29,391 nt of DNA from JBPBQZ01 sp050955105 (GTDB taxonomy: Bacteria > Pseudomonadota > Gammaproteobacteria > Burkholderiales > Burkholderiaceae): contig JBPBQZ010000144.1 of NCBI GenBank assembly GCA_050955105.1, forward strand, positions 1 to 29,391. Direction: 5' to 3'. Positions 1 to 6,763 of the stretch are shown piece after piece. Both the position numbers and the translations under genes were made by a program. The notes below the pieces were generated by a model. The model did not search any database, was not told the DNA's origin, and worked only from the letters and a program-made list of their open reading frames with translations. Numbering within the stretch: position 1 is the stretch's first letter; each line of letters begins with the position of its first letter.

Positions 1-474
1 CACGCAGCAGGCAAAAATGAACTCTATCGCTGCGGGAAACAAGGAGAGCAGCGTATTAATCATGATGCCGCGATTTGCCTGAACAGCAACGTTCATTACC
101 TGAGATACGGCCGCCTGGTTTTGGTTCGAGAAAAAATGATGTGGTAAACTAAATATCCTTTTGAAAAATAATTTGCTAACGTTTGCCTTTATTCGCTCTT
201 CCGCGATCCCGTAAAATGACCACCTTATCTCGCCGCCGGCCGTAACAAAAAAATTAGCAGCCAGATATAGAAATACGTAAATAATCAATAAAGTGGTGGG
301 GCCGCGATGCACCGTCAGAAAGTCGACTATCTTTTTGAGAAAAATTGGTGATAGAGAACCCATTGCGGTCGTGCTGCCGAGCATTAGCACACTGAGGAGT
401 AGCCGCATACGCGTCGACTTGTCTGTTATCTCGAAGAGAAATTCGCAATACTTTAAAATCGCTTCATATTTCAT
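1..474 (-). CDS. ABC exporter, N-terminal membrane domain (partial, lasso-peptide McjD-like)
   Basis: An open frame of 158 codons runs from ATG at 474 leftwards off the window edge with no stop. The product begins MKYEAILKYCEFLFEITDKS and continues with hydrophobic helices (about residues 24-45 and 59-75). It then has an intracellular-loop segment (EERIKANVSKLFFKRIFSLP, then HHFFSNQNQAAVSQVM) typical of the transmembrane half of fused exporters of the ATM1/MsbA/McjD type. The ATPase half would lie outside the window. The start overlaps the stop of the cyclase fragment by 11 nt, with AAGAG about 5 nt upstream, so the two were translationally coupled. This C-then-D order is that of microcin J25 and capistruin clusters. 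The role as exporter/immunity protein of a lasso peptide is inferred from this neighbour. The DNA is AT-rich relative to the rest of the window. Confidence 0.8.
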   Translation of the reverse strand, partial: MKYEAILKYCEFLFEITDKSTRMRLLLSVLMLGSTTAMGSLSPIFLKKIVDFLTVHRGPTTLLIIYVFLYLAANFFVTAGGEIRWSFYGIAEERIKANVSKLFFKRIFSLPHHFFSNQNQAAVSQVMNVAVQANRGIMINTLLSLFPAAIEFIFACCV

Positions 475-904
475 CGGTGCTCTTGTTCATCGCCGTATGA
501 TTTTCCCGAGAGAATCTCCTTAGCCATATTTCGAATGGGAGTGCATCGATTAACTGCTGTTGGACTGAGAATGGGCAACCGTTGCGAAAAAGTCGCGATA
601 GGGCTTCCCTATCTATGTAATTGGATCGTACTGACTGTCCGTTTAAAAGGTGTTCTCTAAATCGTGCATCGTGAAACCAGCAAGTGACGAACTGGGAGGT
701 GCTGCCTTTAGAAAATTTCGTTCTGATTTGCTCCGGCAAAAGTCCTCTGCTGGCAGAACGGACAAAGCCTCTCGATACTCCATCCATCGTGAGTACGTAG
801 GATGGTAGATGAAGGAAAAGCTCAACTAACGGTTGATTCACGAGCGGACTTTCAGTCATGATTTGTAAAGGCGATAGAGGTACTCTGTTTAATTGGGTAT
901 TCAT
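464..904 (-). pseudogene. Lasso cyclase (asparagine synthetase-like), C-terminal fragment
   Basis: About 146 residues match the C-terminal end of lasso-peptide macrolactam synthetases (McjC/CapC family). Recognisable segments are SPLVNQPLVELFLHLPSYVL, then a GLLPEQIRTKFSKG segment and the terminal PFEIWLRRF, all in family order. Full cyclases are roughly 500-650 residues and start with a glutaminase-like domain followed by an ATP-pyrophosphatase domain with SGGxDS. Neither is present. In frame, the sequence stays open only to 934, where a TAA (935-937) blocks it, and the DNA beyond shows no recognisable cyclase sequence in any frame. The fragment could not activate a precursor by itself. The listed ATG at 904 is simply the first in-frame Met. 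The downstream ABC exporter overlaps its stop. I read this as a decayed or deletion-truncated gene. A sequencing error would not explain the loss of hundreds of residues. Confidence 0.75.
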
Positions 905-1206
905 AAGTAAAATAGCGGAAATAGTCCTAGATTCTTATTTTGATGTCCATGGTGGTGAGGCAGAACAGGATCATCTTGGGTCGAGTCCGAAAATAAGAAA
1001 TCAATATTGGTGTCCAGAAAGTGGTTACGCCTCTGCAAGGTGCGTGCACGATGCAAGACAGTGGCGCAGGTAGTTACTCGCCAGTTAAAGTGAAGCGGCT
1101 GAAGCGGCAGAAAGCTAGGAAAAGGATCCACGTAGCTGTGCGAGGCGGTCGGAAATTGCTCTAACATAAGGCCTATTCGAACCGAAGCGCCACCCGGAGT
1201 TCACGC
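905..1206. other. Non-coding junction between lasso remnant and DUF1330 gene
   Basis: No convincing gene on either strand. On the minus strand one frame is open from about 1167 to 901 and contains FLFSDSTQDD, which weakly recalls the FSGxGGD region of a lasso cyclase. It is in a different frame from the C-terminal fragment and far too close to it, so it would need a frameshift and an internal deletion. This stretch is where the missing cyclase N-terminus, leader protease and precursor would be expected, and it probably holds the deletion end-point. The composition changes to GC-rich at about 1190. Confidence 0.4.
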
Positions 1207-1494
1207 ATGCCCAAGGGCTACATCATCGCCAGAGTCGACGTCACTGACGAAGCCGCCTATGCCGGCTATGTCCAGAAGGCCACCCCGGTCATCAAGCAGT
1301 ACGGCGGCCGCGTGCTCGCGCGCGGCGGCAAGCACGCCGTGCTTGAAGGGCAAGGGCGGGCGCGTAACGTGGTGATCGAGTTTGAGTCGCTCGAGCAGGC
1401 GGAGCGTTACTACCATTCGCCAGAATATGCCGAGGCCCGTGCACTCCGTAAGGATGCCGCCACGGCCGACTTCGTGGCGGTGGAAGGTTCCTGA
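1207..1494 (+). CDS. DUF1330 family protein
   Basis: A 95-residue protein starting MPKGYIIARVDVTDEAAYAG, with the family features of DUF1330: a YxxY-rich first strand-helix unit, GGRVLARGG in the middle, VVIEFESLEQAERYYHSPEY and a terminal FVAVEG. This is a small ferredoxin-like (dimeric alpha-beta barrel) fold of about 95 residues, so the gene is full length. No reaction is established for the family. The start is the ATG at 1207, with CCCGGAG upstream (about 1192-1198) as a plausible ribosome site. It stands alone on the plus strand between the decayed lasso locus and an intergenic region with a long inverted repeat. Codon use is GC-rich like the core genes, so it probably marks the return to native DNA after the AT-rich remnant. 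Confidence 0.8.
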   Translation: MPKGYIIARVDVTDEAAYAGYVQKATPVIKQYGGRVLARGGKHAVLEGQGRARNVVIEFESLEQAERYYHSPEYAEARALRKDAATADFVAVEGS

Positions 1495-1942
1495 GCGCGT
1501 GGGATGGACCATATGATATTTAATACTAGGAAGCGGTGTTGTATTAAATATCATACAAATATTCTGCGTGACCTGCATTTAGCGCCTTGGCCGCGGCACC
1601 GGACGCCGGCTGGGGTGGTGGTGCCTAGAGCGGCGACCGGCAGTGCGCTAGTTATGGAAGGCAAAGGCGGTGGTCCCGATCTCGTGGCCGTGGCGTGAAA
1701 CCATTCCGCTCACGGCACCCATTTCTCAAGCGAAGGGTTCTAGCGCCTAAGCCTGGCTTTTGTGGTCCGCCGCCTGCGAAAGGTCCCGATCTGACGAGAA
1801 CGACCGGTTGAGTCCGGATTGCACCGGTAGCTGTGCCTTCAACGGACCGCTGTCGGTCGATCGTGCCGAAGTCGATGGCGATTTTTGCATTGGTTTTTTA
1901 ACTTAGAAGTCCTCTATTTATAGATCCGATGGGAATGAACGC
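1495..1942. other. Intergenic region with inverted repeat, no gene seen
   Basis: This 448-nt gap lies between the DUF1330 gene and the MFS gene. It contains a perfect 15-bp inverted repeat at 1512-1555. A short plus-strand open frame at 1504-1698 spans the repeat and has no recognisable product, so I do not call it a gene. The last 80 nt turn AT-rich (T-runs around 1877-1900 and TATTTATA near 1915-1922), as expected for the promoter of the MFS gene, but no clean -35/-10 pair can be assigned. Confidence 0.5.
1512..1555. repeat. Perfect 15-bp inverted repeat (operator-like)
   Basis: The left arm TATGATATTTAATAC (1512-1526) and right arm GTATTAAATATCATA (1541-1555) are exact reverse complements separated by a 14-nt GC-richer spacer. 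There is no following T-run, so it is not a typical rho-independent terminator. The arms share TATGATATTT with the hipB promoter region at 3306-3315, which hints at a protein-binding site or a mobile-element end. The binding protein is unknown. Confidence 0.7.
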
Positions 1943-3253
1943 ATGAAGCCTGGAGCAAGCTATCTATTATTCCTGGCCAGTTCGGCGTTCGAAACTATTT
2001 CTCTACATTGTGTCCGTTTCGGGACGTCGTGGCTCCTGATGCGTGAAACCGGTTCAGCCGTCGCATTTGCTGCCGTTTTCAGCGTCTCCAGTTTAGTCGA
2101 GGTGTACTCCAAGCCATTACTAGCTCCTCTGGCCGATTACTTTGATCGTCTTATTGTCTACCGGGTCTGCGTCGGCTTAACATCGATTGCGACATTGGCT
2201 TTGATGTTGACGGTTTATTTTTTGCCGCTTTCTATTGCGCTGGTGACAACCCTACTTGTTGGGCTCAGCTTGATCGCTGGGCTCCGTGACCCTGCCTCTG
2301 CTGGCTTGATCCCCGCACTCGTCAATCCAGATCGTTTGACTGCTGCTCAGTCTCTCGGCGCAGGCACGCGCGCGGTAGTTGGTCTTGGCGCACCGATGTT
2401 TGGGGCTTTGCTGTTAGCCCTCGGCGGAGTACAAGCGGCGCTCAGTGCCGCAGCCATCGCCTGTGTCGCCGGCTTATCGACAAGTTTTGCTATCCGTATT
2501 CTGAATGCGGATCCTGTAATCCCCCCAAAGCAGTGGGGCGAGTATTTGCGAACGTGGCACTCACGGATGGCGGATGGTATCCGTGCCGTGGCGCTTACGC
2601 GTTCAGAGCGGACGACGGCCATTGTTGTCGCCCTCACTAATGCCGGGCTATTCCCATTTTTTGCGATTGTGCTTCCCTTGTGGGTGTCCAAAGGTCTTCA
2701 TGCTTCTGCGGGGACTATGGCGTTGATAGAAATTGCATTCGGTATCGGAATTATTTCTGGCAGCACTCTGCTCATTGGGTACCTAAATATCTCAATGGGA
2801 CGCTTTATGGCGTTGGTGACGGGCAATGGCCTGCTTGGCGCGGGAATTCTTATGGCCGCTTTTTGCACGAATATATTTTTACTCGCGCCTTGCTTCGCCA
2901 TAAGTGGAGTTGGCTTCGCCGTGTTCAATATCAATGCAAGTACATTGCGTGCAGCCGCCACGCCAACGGAATTTCGCTCGCGGATGGCCGGCGGTGTTGC
3001 ATTCCTTTCTTCTTGCTTGAACCCCCTTGCCGCACAAGGCATTGGGTTCTTCATCGAAGGCTTCAACCTCGAGATCGGAGTTGCAACGTGCGGAATATTG
3101 ATACTCGTGTCGACAGCACTTCTATCGAGGAACGTCGATGCGAAATCCCTTTTGACGCGGCCCAACGCAGAACTTCTCGGAATTTATGCGACGTTATATC
3201 CACATGCTTTTACCCGTTCAAAACAGGCGTTGCCATATTCGCGCGTCATGTAA
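1943..3253 (+). CDS. MFS transporter (EntS-like efflux family)
   Basis: A 436-residue integral membrane protein with about 12 hydrophobic segments. The loop between helices 2 and 3 carries PLLAPLADYFDRL, the degenerate MFS motif A (usually GxLaDrxgrr), and the central loop is hydrophilic (about residues 195-225). The overall pattern, including GLRDPASAGLIPALV after helix 4 and the later RSRMAGG, resembles MFS_3/EntS-type exporters of siderophores and other small molecules. The substrate cannot be read from sequence. The ATG at 1943 was chosen because it follows GGGA and precedes the first helix directly. The gene is monocistronic and visibly less GC-rich than narK, with many TTT/ATT codons, suggesting acquired DNA. 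It might have belonged to the same island as the lasso remnant, but nothing links them beyond proximity and composition. Confidence 0.8.
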   Translation: MKPGASYLLFLASSAFETISLHCVRFGTSWLLMRETGSAVAFAAVFSVSSLVEVYSKPLLAPLADYFDRLIVYRVCVGLTSIATLALMLTVYFLPLSIALVTTLLVGLSLIAGLRDPASAGLIPALVNPDRLTAAQSLGAGTRAVVGLGAPMFGALLLALGGVQAALSAAAIACVAGLSTSFAIRILNADPVIPPKQWGEYLRTWHSRMADGIRAVALTRSERTTAIVVALTNAGLFPFFAIVLPLWVSKGLHASAGTMALIEIAFGIGIISGSTLLIGYLNISMGRFMALVTGNGLLGAGILMAAFCTNIFLLAPCFAISGVGFAVFNINASTLRAAATPTEFRSRMAGGVAFLSSCLNPLAAQGIGFFIEGFNLEIGVATCGILILVSTALLSRNVDAKSLLTRPNAELLGIYATLYPHAFTRSKQALPYSRVM

Positions 3254-3305
3254 TGTCAGCGGACAGCAACCGCCGCTTAGCTTAGTTTTAATTTCAATTT
3301 AGTTG

Positions 3306-3340
3306 TATGATATTTCATATTTTTCCAATCGCTTGTATGA
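3306..3340. promoter_or_regulatory. Operator-like TATGA/TCATA repeats at the hipB start
   Basis: TATGA (3306-3310) and TCATA (3315-3319) form a short dyad with a 4-nt centre, and a third TATGA half-site lies at 3336-3340, directly in front of the hipB ATG at 3342. TATGAT at 3306-3311 would also serve as a -10 box. HipB antitoxins repress their own operons through paired palindromic half-sites (TATCC-N8-GGATA in E. coli). The site here is an inference from position and symmetry. Confidence 0.45.
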
Positions 3341-3341
3341 A

Positions 3342-3632
3342 ATGCCATTCATCCCCCAGCTCCTCAGCCTGATTGCTTCCCGCAAGCTCCCAGTCGCCGC
3401 GCTCGCCGAACTGGTCGGCATGGCGCGGCCCAACCTCTCCGCAACGCTTACCGGAAAGTACGACTCCCGCGGTTCCACGCTCAGCGCGCTGGCCGCCGCC
3501 CTAGACGCCGAATGGGTACTGGTACCCAAGGAGCACTTACCCGCCGTCCGCCAGTTACTGGAAGGCAAAGGCACCGGCCCCGACCCCACGGCCAAGAGCG
3601 CGGCCGAACTGTTCATGGCGCAGCGCAAATGA
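3342..3632 (+). CDS. hipB: HipB-like antitoxin, XRE-family DNA-binding protein
   Basis: A 96-residue protein starting MPFIPQLLSLIASRKLPVAA. Residues about 5-60 form a helix-turn-helix of the XRE/Cro type: ALAELVGMARPNLSATLTGK is the recognition segment and STLSALAAALDAEW the following helix. The C-terminal tail (to AAELFMAQRK) is short, as in HipB. It should bind the operon promoter and hold the HipA kinase in an inactive complex. In-frame TTG codons at 3303 and 3333 would lengthen it, but the ATG at 3342 begins exactly where similarity to XRE proteins begins and leaves the TATGA repeats in the leader. The stop overlaps the hipA start (ATGA), so the pair is translationally coupled. Confidence 0.8.
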   Translation: MPFIPQLLSLIASRKLPVAALAELVGMARPNLSATLTGKYDSRGSTLSALAAALDAEWVLVPKEHLPAVRQLLEGKGTGPDPTAKSAAELFMAQRK

Positions 3633-4930
3633 GCGGCGAACTCCATCCCCGCTATTTAGAGGTGCGCCTGTACGGCGATATCGTCGGCTACCTGTGCGAG
3701 CTGGGCGGCAATTGCCGTTTCGTGCCGTCGACGGCGTTCAAGGCCGCCGACGGCCAGCCGACGCTGAGCTTGTCGATGGCGATTCCGACCGATCCGTCGA
3801 TCGCCGCCACCATCTTGTCGAACCCCCAGCATCCGGCGCTCTATCGCACGAACGGCGAGCTGCCGCCGTTTTTTGCCGGGTTGCTGCCGGAGAGCGAGTT
3901 GCGCAAGCGCCTGGCCGATACCCGCAGCAATCCGGAAGACCGCGACGACTTCGGCATCCTGGCGGCGGCGGGGGAAGACTTGCCGGGCGCGGTAGTGGTG
4001 GCGCCGCCGGCCGATCCCCATGCGATTCCCGACTACGCGCGTACCTTCGGTGCGACCGGCGGCGCGGATAACCTGGAGGTGGCGGTGATCGAGGGTGCGA
4101 CGGAGGGCGCGGCATCGATTTCGGGCGTGCAAAACAAGCTCGCGCTGTCGACGCTGCAGAAGGGCAAGCGCTATACGATGCCGGGCCATGGCAAATTGTC
4201 GGATCTGATCGCGAAGCTGCCGGCGCGTAACGACGATTCGCAAATCTTTAATGAGTATGTGGCGATGCAATTGGCGAAAGCGGCGGGCGTGGACGTGGCG
4301 GTCTGCGAACCGATGCCGCTGACCGCAATAGATCTGCCCGAGCTGACGACGATCGCCGGCACGGCCACGCATTTCCTGGCGGTGCAACGCTACGACCGCG
4401 CGGACAATCGCCGTATACATGTAGAAGATGCCTGCCAGGCGCTGATGCGCATGCCGCGCGCCAAGTACGGACGCGCGGAGCAGTTTTCGATTCTTTTGAG
4501 ATATCTGAATGCGATGAGCCCGAAGGGCGTGCAGGACATCCGCCAGTTCTTTATTCGCCAAGCCGTGAATACTTTGATCGGCAACAGCGATGCGCATCTC
4601 AAAAATTTCTCGTTGATGTATGCCGACCGTATTCACCCGCAGCTGACGCCGGCCTATGACATCGTCTGTGTCTCGGCCTTGCCGGGCTTTGCCGGCTATG
4701 GCACGAATGTGGCCATCGATGCCGTGCAACGGCGGCAGACGCTGGATGATTTTCGACAGGTGGCTGAGGCTTCGGGCATTGCCGAACGGATCGCGGTGGC
4801 GGCGGTGAAGTCGGCGGTGACGACGGCAAGGCAGGCGTGGCCGGCGCTGCTCGATAGCTTGCCGACGCCGCCAGCGATGAAAACAGAGGTGCTGGATCGC
4901 TTGAATAAGCTGCCGCTAGCGGCTGTTTAA
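3629..4930 (+). CDS. hipA: HipA-like serine/threonine kinase toxin
   Basis: A 433-residue protein of the usual HipA length. The N-terminal HipA_N-like domain (about 8-115) has PALYRTNGELPPFFAGLLPE. The kinase core follows, with the serine-containing loop SISGVQNK (Ser163/Ser165 to Lys170), matching the autophosphorylated loop of E. coli HipA. The catalytic segment is GNSDAHLKNFS (318-328; Asp321, His323, Asn326), and PAYDIVC carries the metal-binding Asp. All key residues are present, so the kinase looks active. HipA in E. coli phosphorylates glutamyl-tRNA synthetase and causes dormancy, but the target here is unknown. The start at 3629 overlaps the hipB stop by 4 nt. Longer starts would lie inside hipB and add no family sequence. 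Classification as a toxin-antitoxin pair is secure, and a physiological role in persistence is inferred. Confidence 0.9.
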   Translation: MSGELHPRYLEVRLYGDIVGYLCELGGNCRFVPSTAFKAADGQPTLSLSMAIPTDPSIAATILSNPQHPALYRTNGELPPFFAGLLPESELRKRLADTRSNPEDRDDFGILAAAGEDLPGAVVVAPPADPHAIPDYARTFGATGGADNLEVAVIEGATEGAASISGVQNKLALSTLQKGKRYTMPGHGKLSDLIAKLPARNDDSQIFNEYVAMQLAKAAGVDVAVCEPMPLTAIDLPELTTIAGTATHFLAVQRYDRADNRRIHVEDACQALMRMPRAKYGRAEQFSILLRYLNAMSPKGVQDIRQFFIRQAVNTLIGNSDAHLKNFSLMYADRIHPQLTPAYDIVCVSALPGFAGYGTNVAIDAVQRRQTLDDFRQVAEASGIAERIAVAAVKSAVTTARQAWPALLDSLPTPPAMKTEVLDRLNKLPLAAV

Positions 4931-4941
4931 AGTTCTGCCGC

Positions 4942-4964
4942 GCGGCACGAGCCGCCGAATTTTT
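4942..4964 (+). terminator. Possible weak rho-independent terminator after hipA
   Basis: GCGGC (4942-4946), a 4-nt loop and GCCGC (4951-4955) are followed by CGAATTTTT. The stem is only 5 bp and the T-run is short, 12 nt after the hipA stop. Position supports it, strength does not. Confidence 0.35.
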
Positions 4965-5079
4965 GCGATGCCCCAGTGTGGGGCTCGTCAGCACCGTCGT
5001 GGCCCGCATTCATCGCGCACACGAAACGCTCGTCGCTGCACCATGCCATCGAATCATGCAACACAAGCGTGCAGTCTCA

Positions 5080-5096
5080 CGCACCTGTCAGGTGCG
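5080..5096. promoter_or_regulatory. 17-bp perfect palindrome, candidate operator
   Basis: CGCACCTGTCAGGTGCG has two 8-bp arms around a single T. It lies about 130 nt upstream of the structured narK leader, where a transcription factor site for nitrogen genes would be expected. The bound protein is not identifiable from the sequence. Confidence 0.45.
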
Positions 5097-5136
5097 ATCG
5101 CCGCATCTCGAAATTCCCCGTTCCTCCTTTAAGCCG

Positions 5137-5164
5137 CTTGTTTGCTGAGTTTTAAGCAAACAGG
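5137..5164. repeat. Inverted repeat TTGTTTGCT/AGCAAACAG
   Basis: TGTTTGCT (5139-5146) and AGCAAACA (5155-5162) are exact reverse complements with an 8-nt spacer, extended by a wobble pair and a C-G pair to 5137 and 5164. No T-run follows on the plus strand. It could be an operator or an RNA hairpin at the 5' end of the narK transcript. Confidence 0.4.
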
Positions 5165-5227
5165 CATGTTGCTTGCCTTTTCATCGTCGTTCCCGGCAAC
5201 GGCGTCGGGAAATGAATGGCAGCAAGT

Positions 5228-5312
5228 CCCCTCCATGTAACGAGTTGGGGCAGATTTTTGTTATAGGACGACGGCGTCCCTCTGTGCGAGACACAGTGGG
5301 ACGCTTTTTTTT
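5228..5312 (+). promoter_or_regulatory. narK leader: predicted ANTAR-type antitermination switch
   Basis: GTAACGAG (5237-5244) is followed by a small hairpin, GGACG-ACGG-CGTCC (5266-5279). The 3' half of that hairpin is also the start of the terminator stem (5274-5304), so the two structures exclude each other. The same layout with almost the same bases precedes nirB at 6764-6850. Nitrate-assimilation operons in Klebsiella (NasR) and Azotobacter/Pseudomonas/Paracoccus (NasT) are controlled by ANTAR-domain proteins that stabilise small hexaloop hairpins and prevent such a terminator from forming. Here the loop is GACGGC if the stem is taken as GGAC/GTCC: G4 matches the consensus, but A1 does not. 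The nasT/nasR gene itself is not in the window. Confidence 0.65.
5274..5312 (+). terminator. Leader terminator upstream of narK
   Basis: The left arm GCGTCCCTCTGTG (5274-5286), loop CGAGA, right arm CACAGTGGGACGC (5292-5304) and eight T residues (5305-5312) make a 13-bp stem with one T-T mismatch. This is a textbook intrinsic terminator placed 41 nt before the narK ATG, so transcription must be able to pass it conditionally. Confidence 0.8.
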
Positions 5313-5353
5313 GAGTCAAGAAACCGGCTGCGGCCTCTTTCGGCGAGAACCAG

Positions 5354-6745
5354 ATGAAACAACTGATCGACTCTTTAAAAAGCGGGAACTGGCGATCGCT
5401 GGTCGCGTGCTTCCTGTACTTCGATACCGGCTTTACGGTCTGGGTGTTGTACGGGCCGCTGGCGCCGTTTATCGGCAAGGACATTGTCATGTCGCCGGCG
5501 GAAGTGGGCTTCCTGGTGGCGGTGCCGGTGTTGGCCGCGGCCATCTTGCGCGTGACCTTGGGCAATCTCTATCAAGCCTTCGATGGCCGCAAGGTCGCGA
5601 TGCTGGGCATCGTGTTCTCGGCGGTTCCGTCGATCGTGCTGTTGCTCACGCCTACGCTGCCGTCGTACACATTGTTGCTGGTGCTGGGCGTGTTCCTCGG
5701 CGTAGGCGGCGCGAGTTTCGCGGTGGCCTTGCCGATGGCGGGCAGCAGTTATGCGCCAAAGGTGCAGGGCTTGGTGTTGGGCTTGGCCGCTGCCGGCAAT
5801 ATCGGCGCCGTGCTCGACGGCTTCTTGTTTCCGGGCCTGGCAACCGGCTATGGCTGGGAAAAAGCCGCCGGCGCCGCGCTGCCGTTCCTGGGCATCGCCG
5901 CAGTGGCCGTGTGGTTCTGGGCGCAAGACCGTTCGCCGAAGTCGGCCAGCGTGCCGCGTGCGTTTTTCGGACTGGGCGTGACGCTGGTCGGCATGATCAT
6001 TCTGGTGGTGGCGGTGCATGCGGGCATCCTGGGCCATGGCAAGACGGGTGTGTTGCTGCTGCCGGTGCTGGGCGCGTTACTGGCCATCGCAGTACTGCCG
6101 AAGTCGTATCGCAGCGTGCTGCGCGAGAAGGATACGTGGATCATCATGCTGGTCTATAGCATCACCTTCGGTGGCTTCGTCGGCATGTCGTCGTATGTGG
6201 CAACGCTGCTGACGTCTTTGTATGCGATGCCGAAGACGGAAGCCGGTGCCTTCATGGCGCTGCTGGCTTTCATGGGCGCGATCTTTCGTCCGCTCGGCGG
6301 TTATGTGGCGGACAAGGTCAGCGGCGTGCGCGCGCTGATGGTGCTGCTGGCCGGTATCTCAATTTGTGATTTCGCCTTCGCGGCCTGGATGCCGCCGCTG
6401 GCGGGTGGCATCGCGCTGCTGGTGCTGACGTATGTGTTCTTCGGTCTCGGCAACGGCGCCACGTTCCAGTTGGTGCCGCATCGCTGGCAGGGGCGCACCG
6501 GCTTGATGTCGGGCATCGTCGGCGCGGCGGGTGGCATCGGTGGCTTCTACTTGCCGGTGATCATGGGTATCGCAAAAGAAACCACTGGCAGCTATCAATC
6601 CGGCTTCGCTACGTTCGGCTGTATCGCGGCGGTGGCGTTCGTGCTGGTGGTGATGCATCGCGTGAACTGGCTGGCGTGGGCCATGCCGGCGATGGGCCAC
6701 AGCAACGCCAGCCCCATCGGGGCACGTATTGAAAGTCAAGGCTAG
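5354..6745 (+). CDS. narK: Nitrate/nitrite transporter, NarK/NasA-type MFS
   Basis: A 463-residue MFS protein of the nitrate-nitrite porter family with about 12 membrane helices. Family marks include LRVTLGNLYQAFDGRKVAML (motif A region with the substrate-binding Arg) and a first nitrate-signature region, GVFLGVGGASFAVALPMAGS. The second is the FFGLGNGATFQLVPHRWQGR / GIVGAAGGIGGFYLP block in the C-terminal half. It brings nitrate into the cytoplasm for the reductases encoded next. The ATG at 5354 follows GCGAGAACCAG and lies 41 nt beyond the leader terminator. A separate leader lies between narK and nirB, so the downstream genes can be regulated on their own. Assimilatory use is inferred from the nirBD-nasA neighbours. 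Confidence 0.92.
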   Translation: MKQLIDSLKSGNWRSLVACFLYFDTGFTVWVLYGPLAPFIGKDIVMSPAEVGFLVAVPVLAAAILRVTLGNLYQAFDGRKVAMLGIVFSAVPSIVLLLTPTLPSYTLLLVLGVFLGVGGASFAVALPMAGSSYAPKVQGLVLGLAAAGNIGAVLDGFLFPGLATGYGWEKAAGAALPFLGIAAVAVWFWAQDRSPKSASVPRAFFGLGVTLVGMIILVVAVHAGILGHGKTGVLLLPVLGALLAIAVLPKSYRSVLREKDTWIIMLVYSITFGGFVGMSSYVATLLTSLYAMPKTEAGAFMALLAFMGAIFRPLGGYVADKVSGVRALMVLLAGISICDFAFAAWMPPLAGGIALLVLTYVFFGLGNGATFQLVPHRWQGRTGLMSGIVGAAGGIGGFYLPVIMGIAKETTGSYQSGFATFGCIAAVAFVLVVMHRVNWLAWAMPAMGHSNASPIGARIESQG

Positions 6746-6763
6746 CAGCAGTAGGTGATGTGC

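Larger units (their letters stand above)
4965..5227. other. Intergenic region upstream of the narK leader
   Basis: No gene is seen. The stretch holds a 17-bp palindrome at 5080-5096 and a further stem at 5137-5164, listed separately, and leads into the conserved narK leader at 5228. The narK promoter must lie in or just before this interval. I could not assign a sigma-54 (GG-N10-GC) or a clear sigma-70 element. Confidence 0.5.

Noticed and set aside
901..1167. Minus-strand open frame containing FLFSDSTQDD, resembling the FSGxGGD region of lasso cyclases
   Set aside because: The match is short, in another frame and too close to the C-terminal fragment. Joining them would need a frameshift plus a deletion that I cannot demonstrate.
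1504..1698. Plus-strand open frame of 64 codons after the DUF1330 gene
   Set aside because: It spans the inverted repeat, has no family resemblance and no ribosome site; likely chance.
3656..4729. Long minus-strand open frame opposite hipA
   Set aside because: Arg/His/Gln-rich composition typical of the antisense shadow of a GC-rich gene; hipA on the plus strand has complete catalytic motifs.
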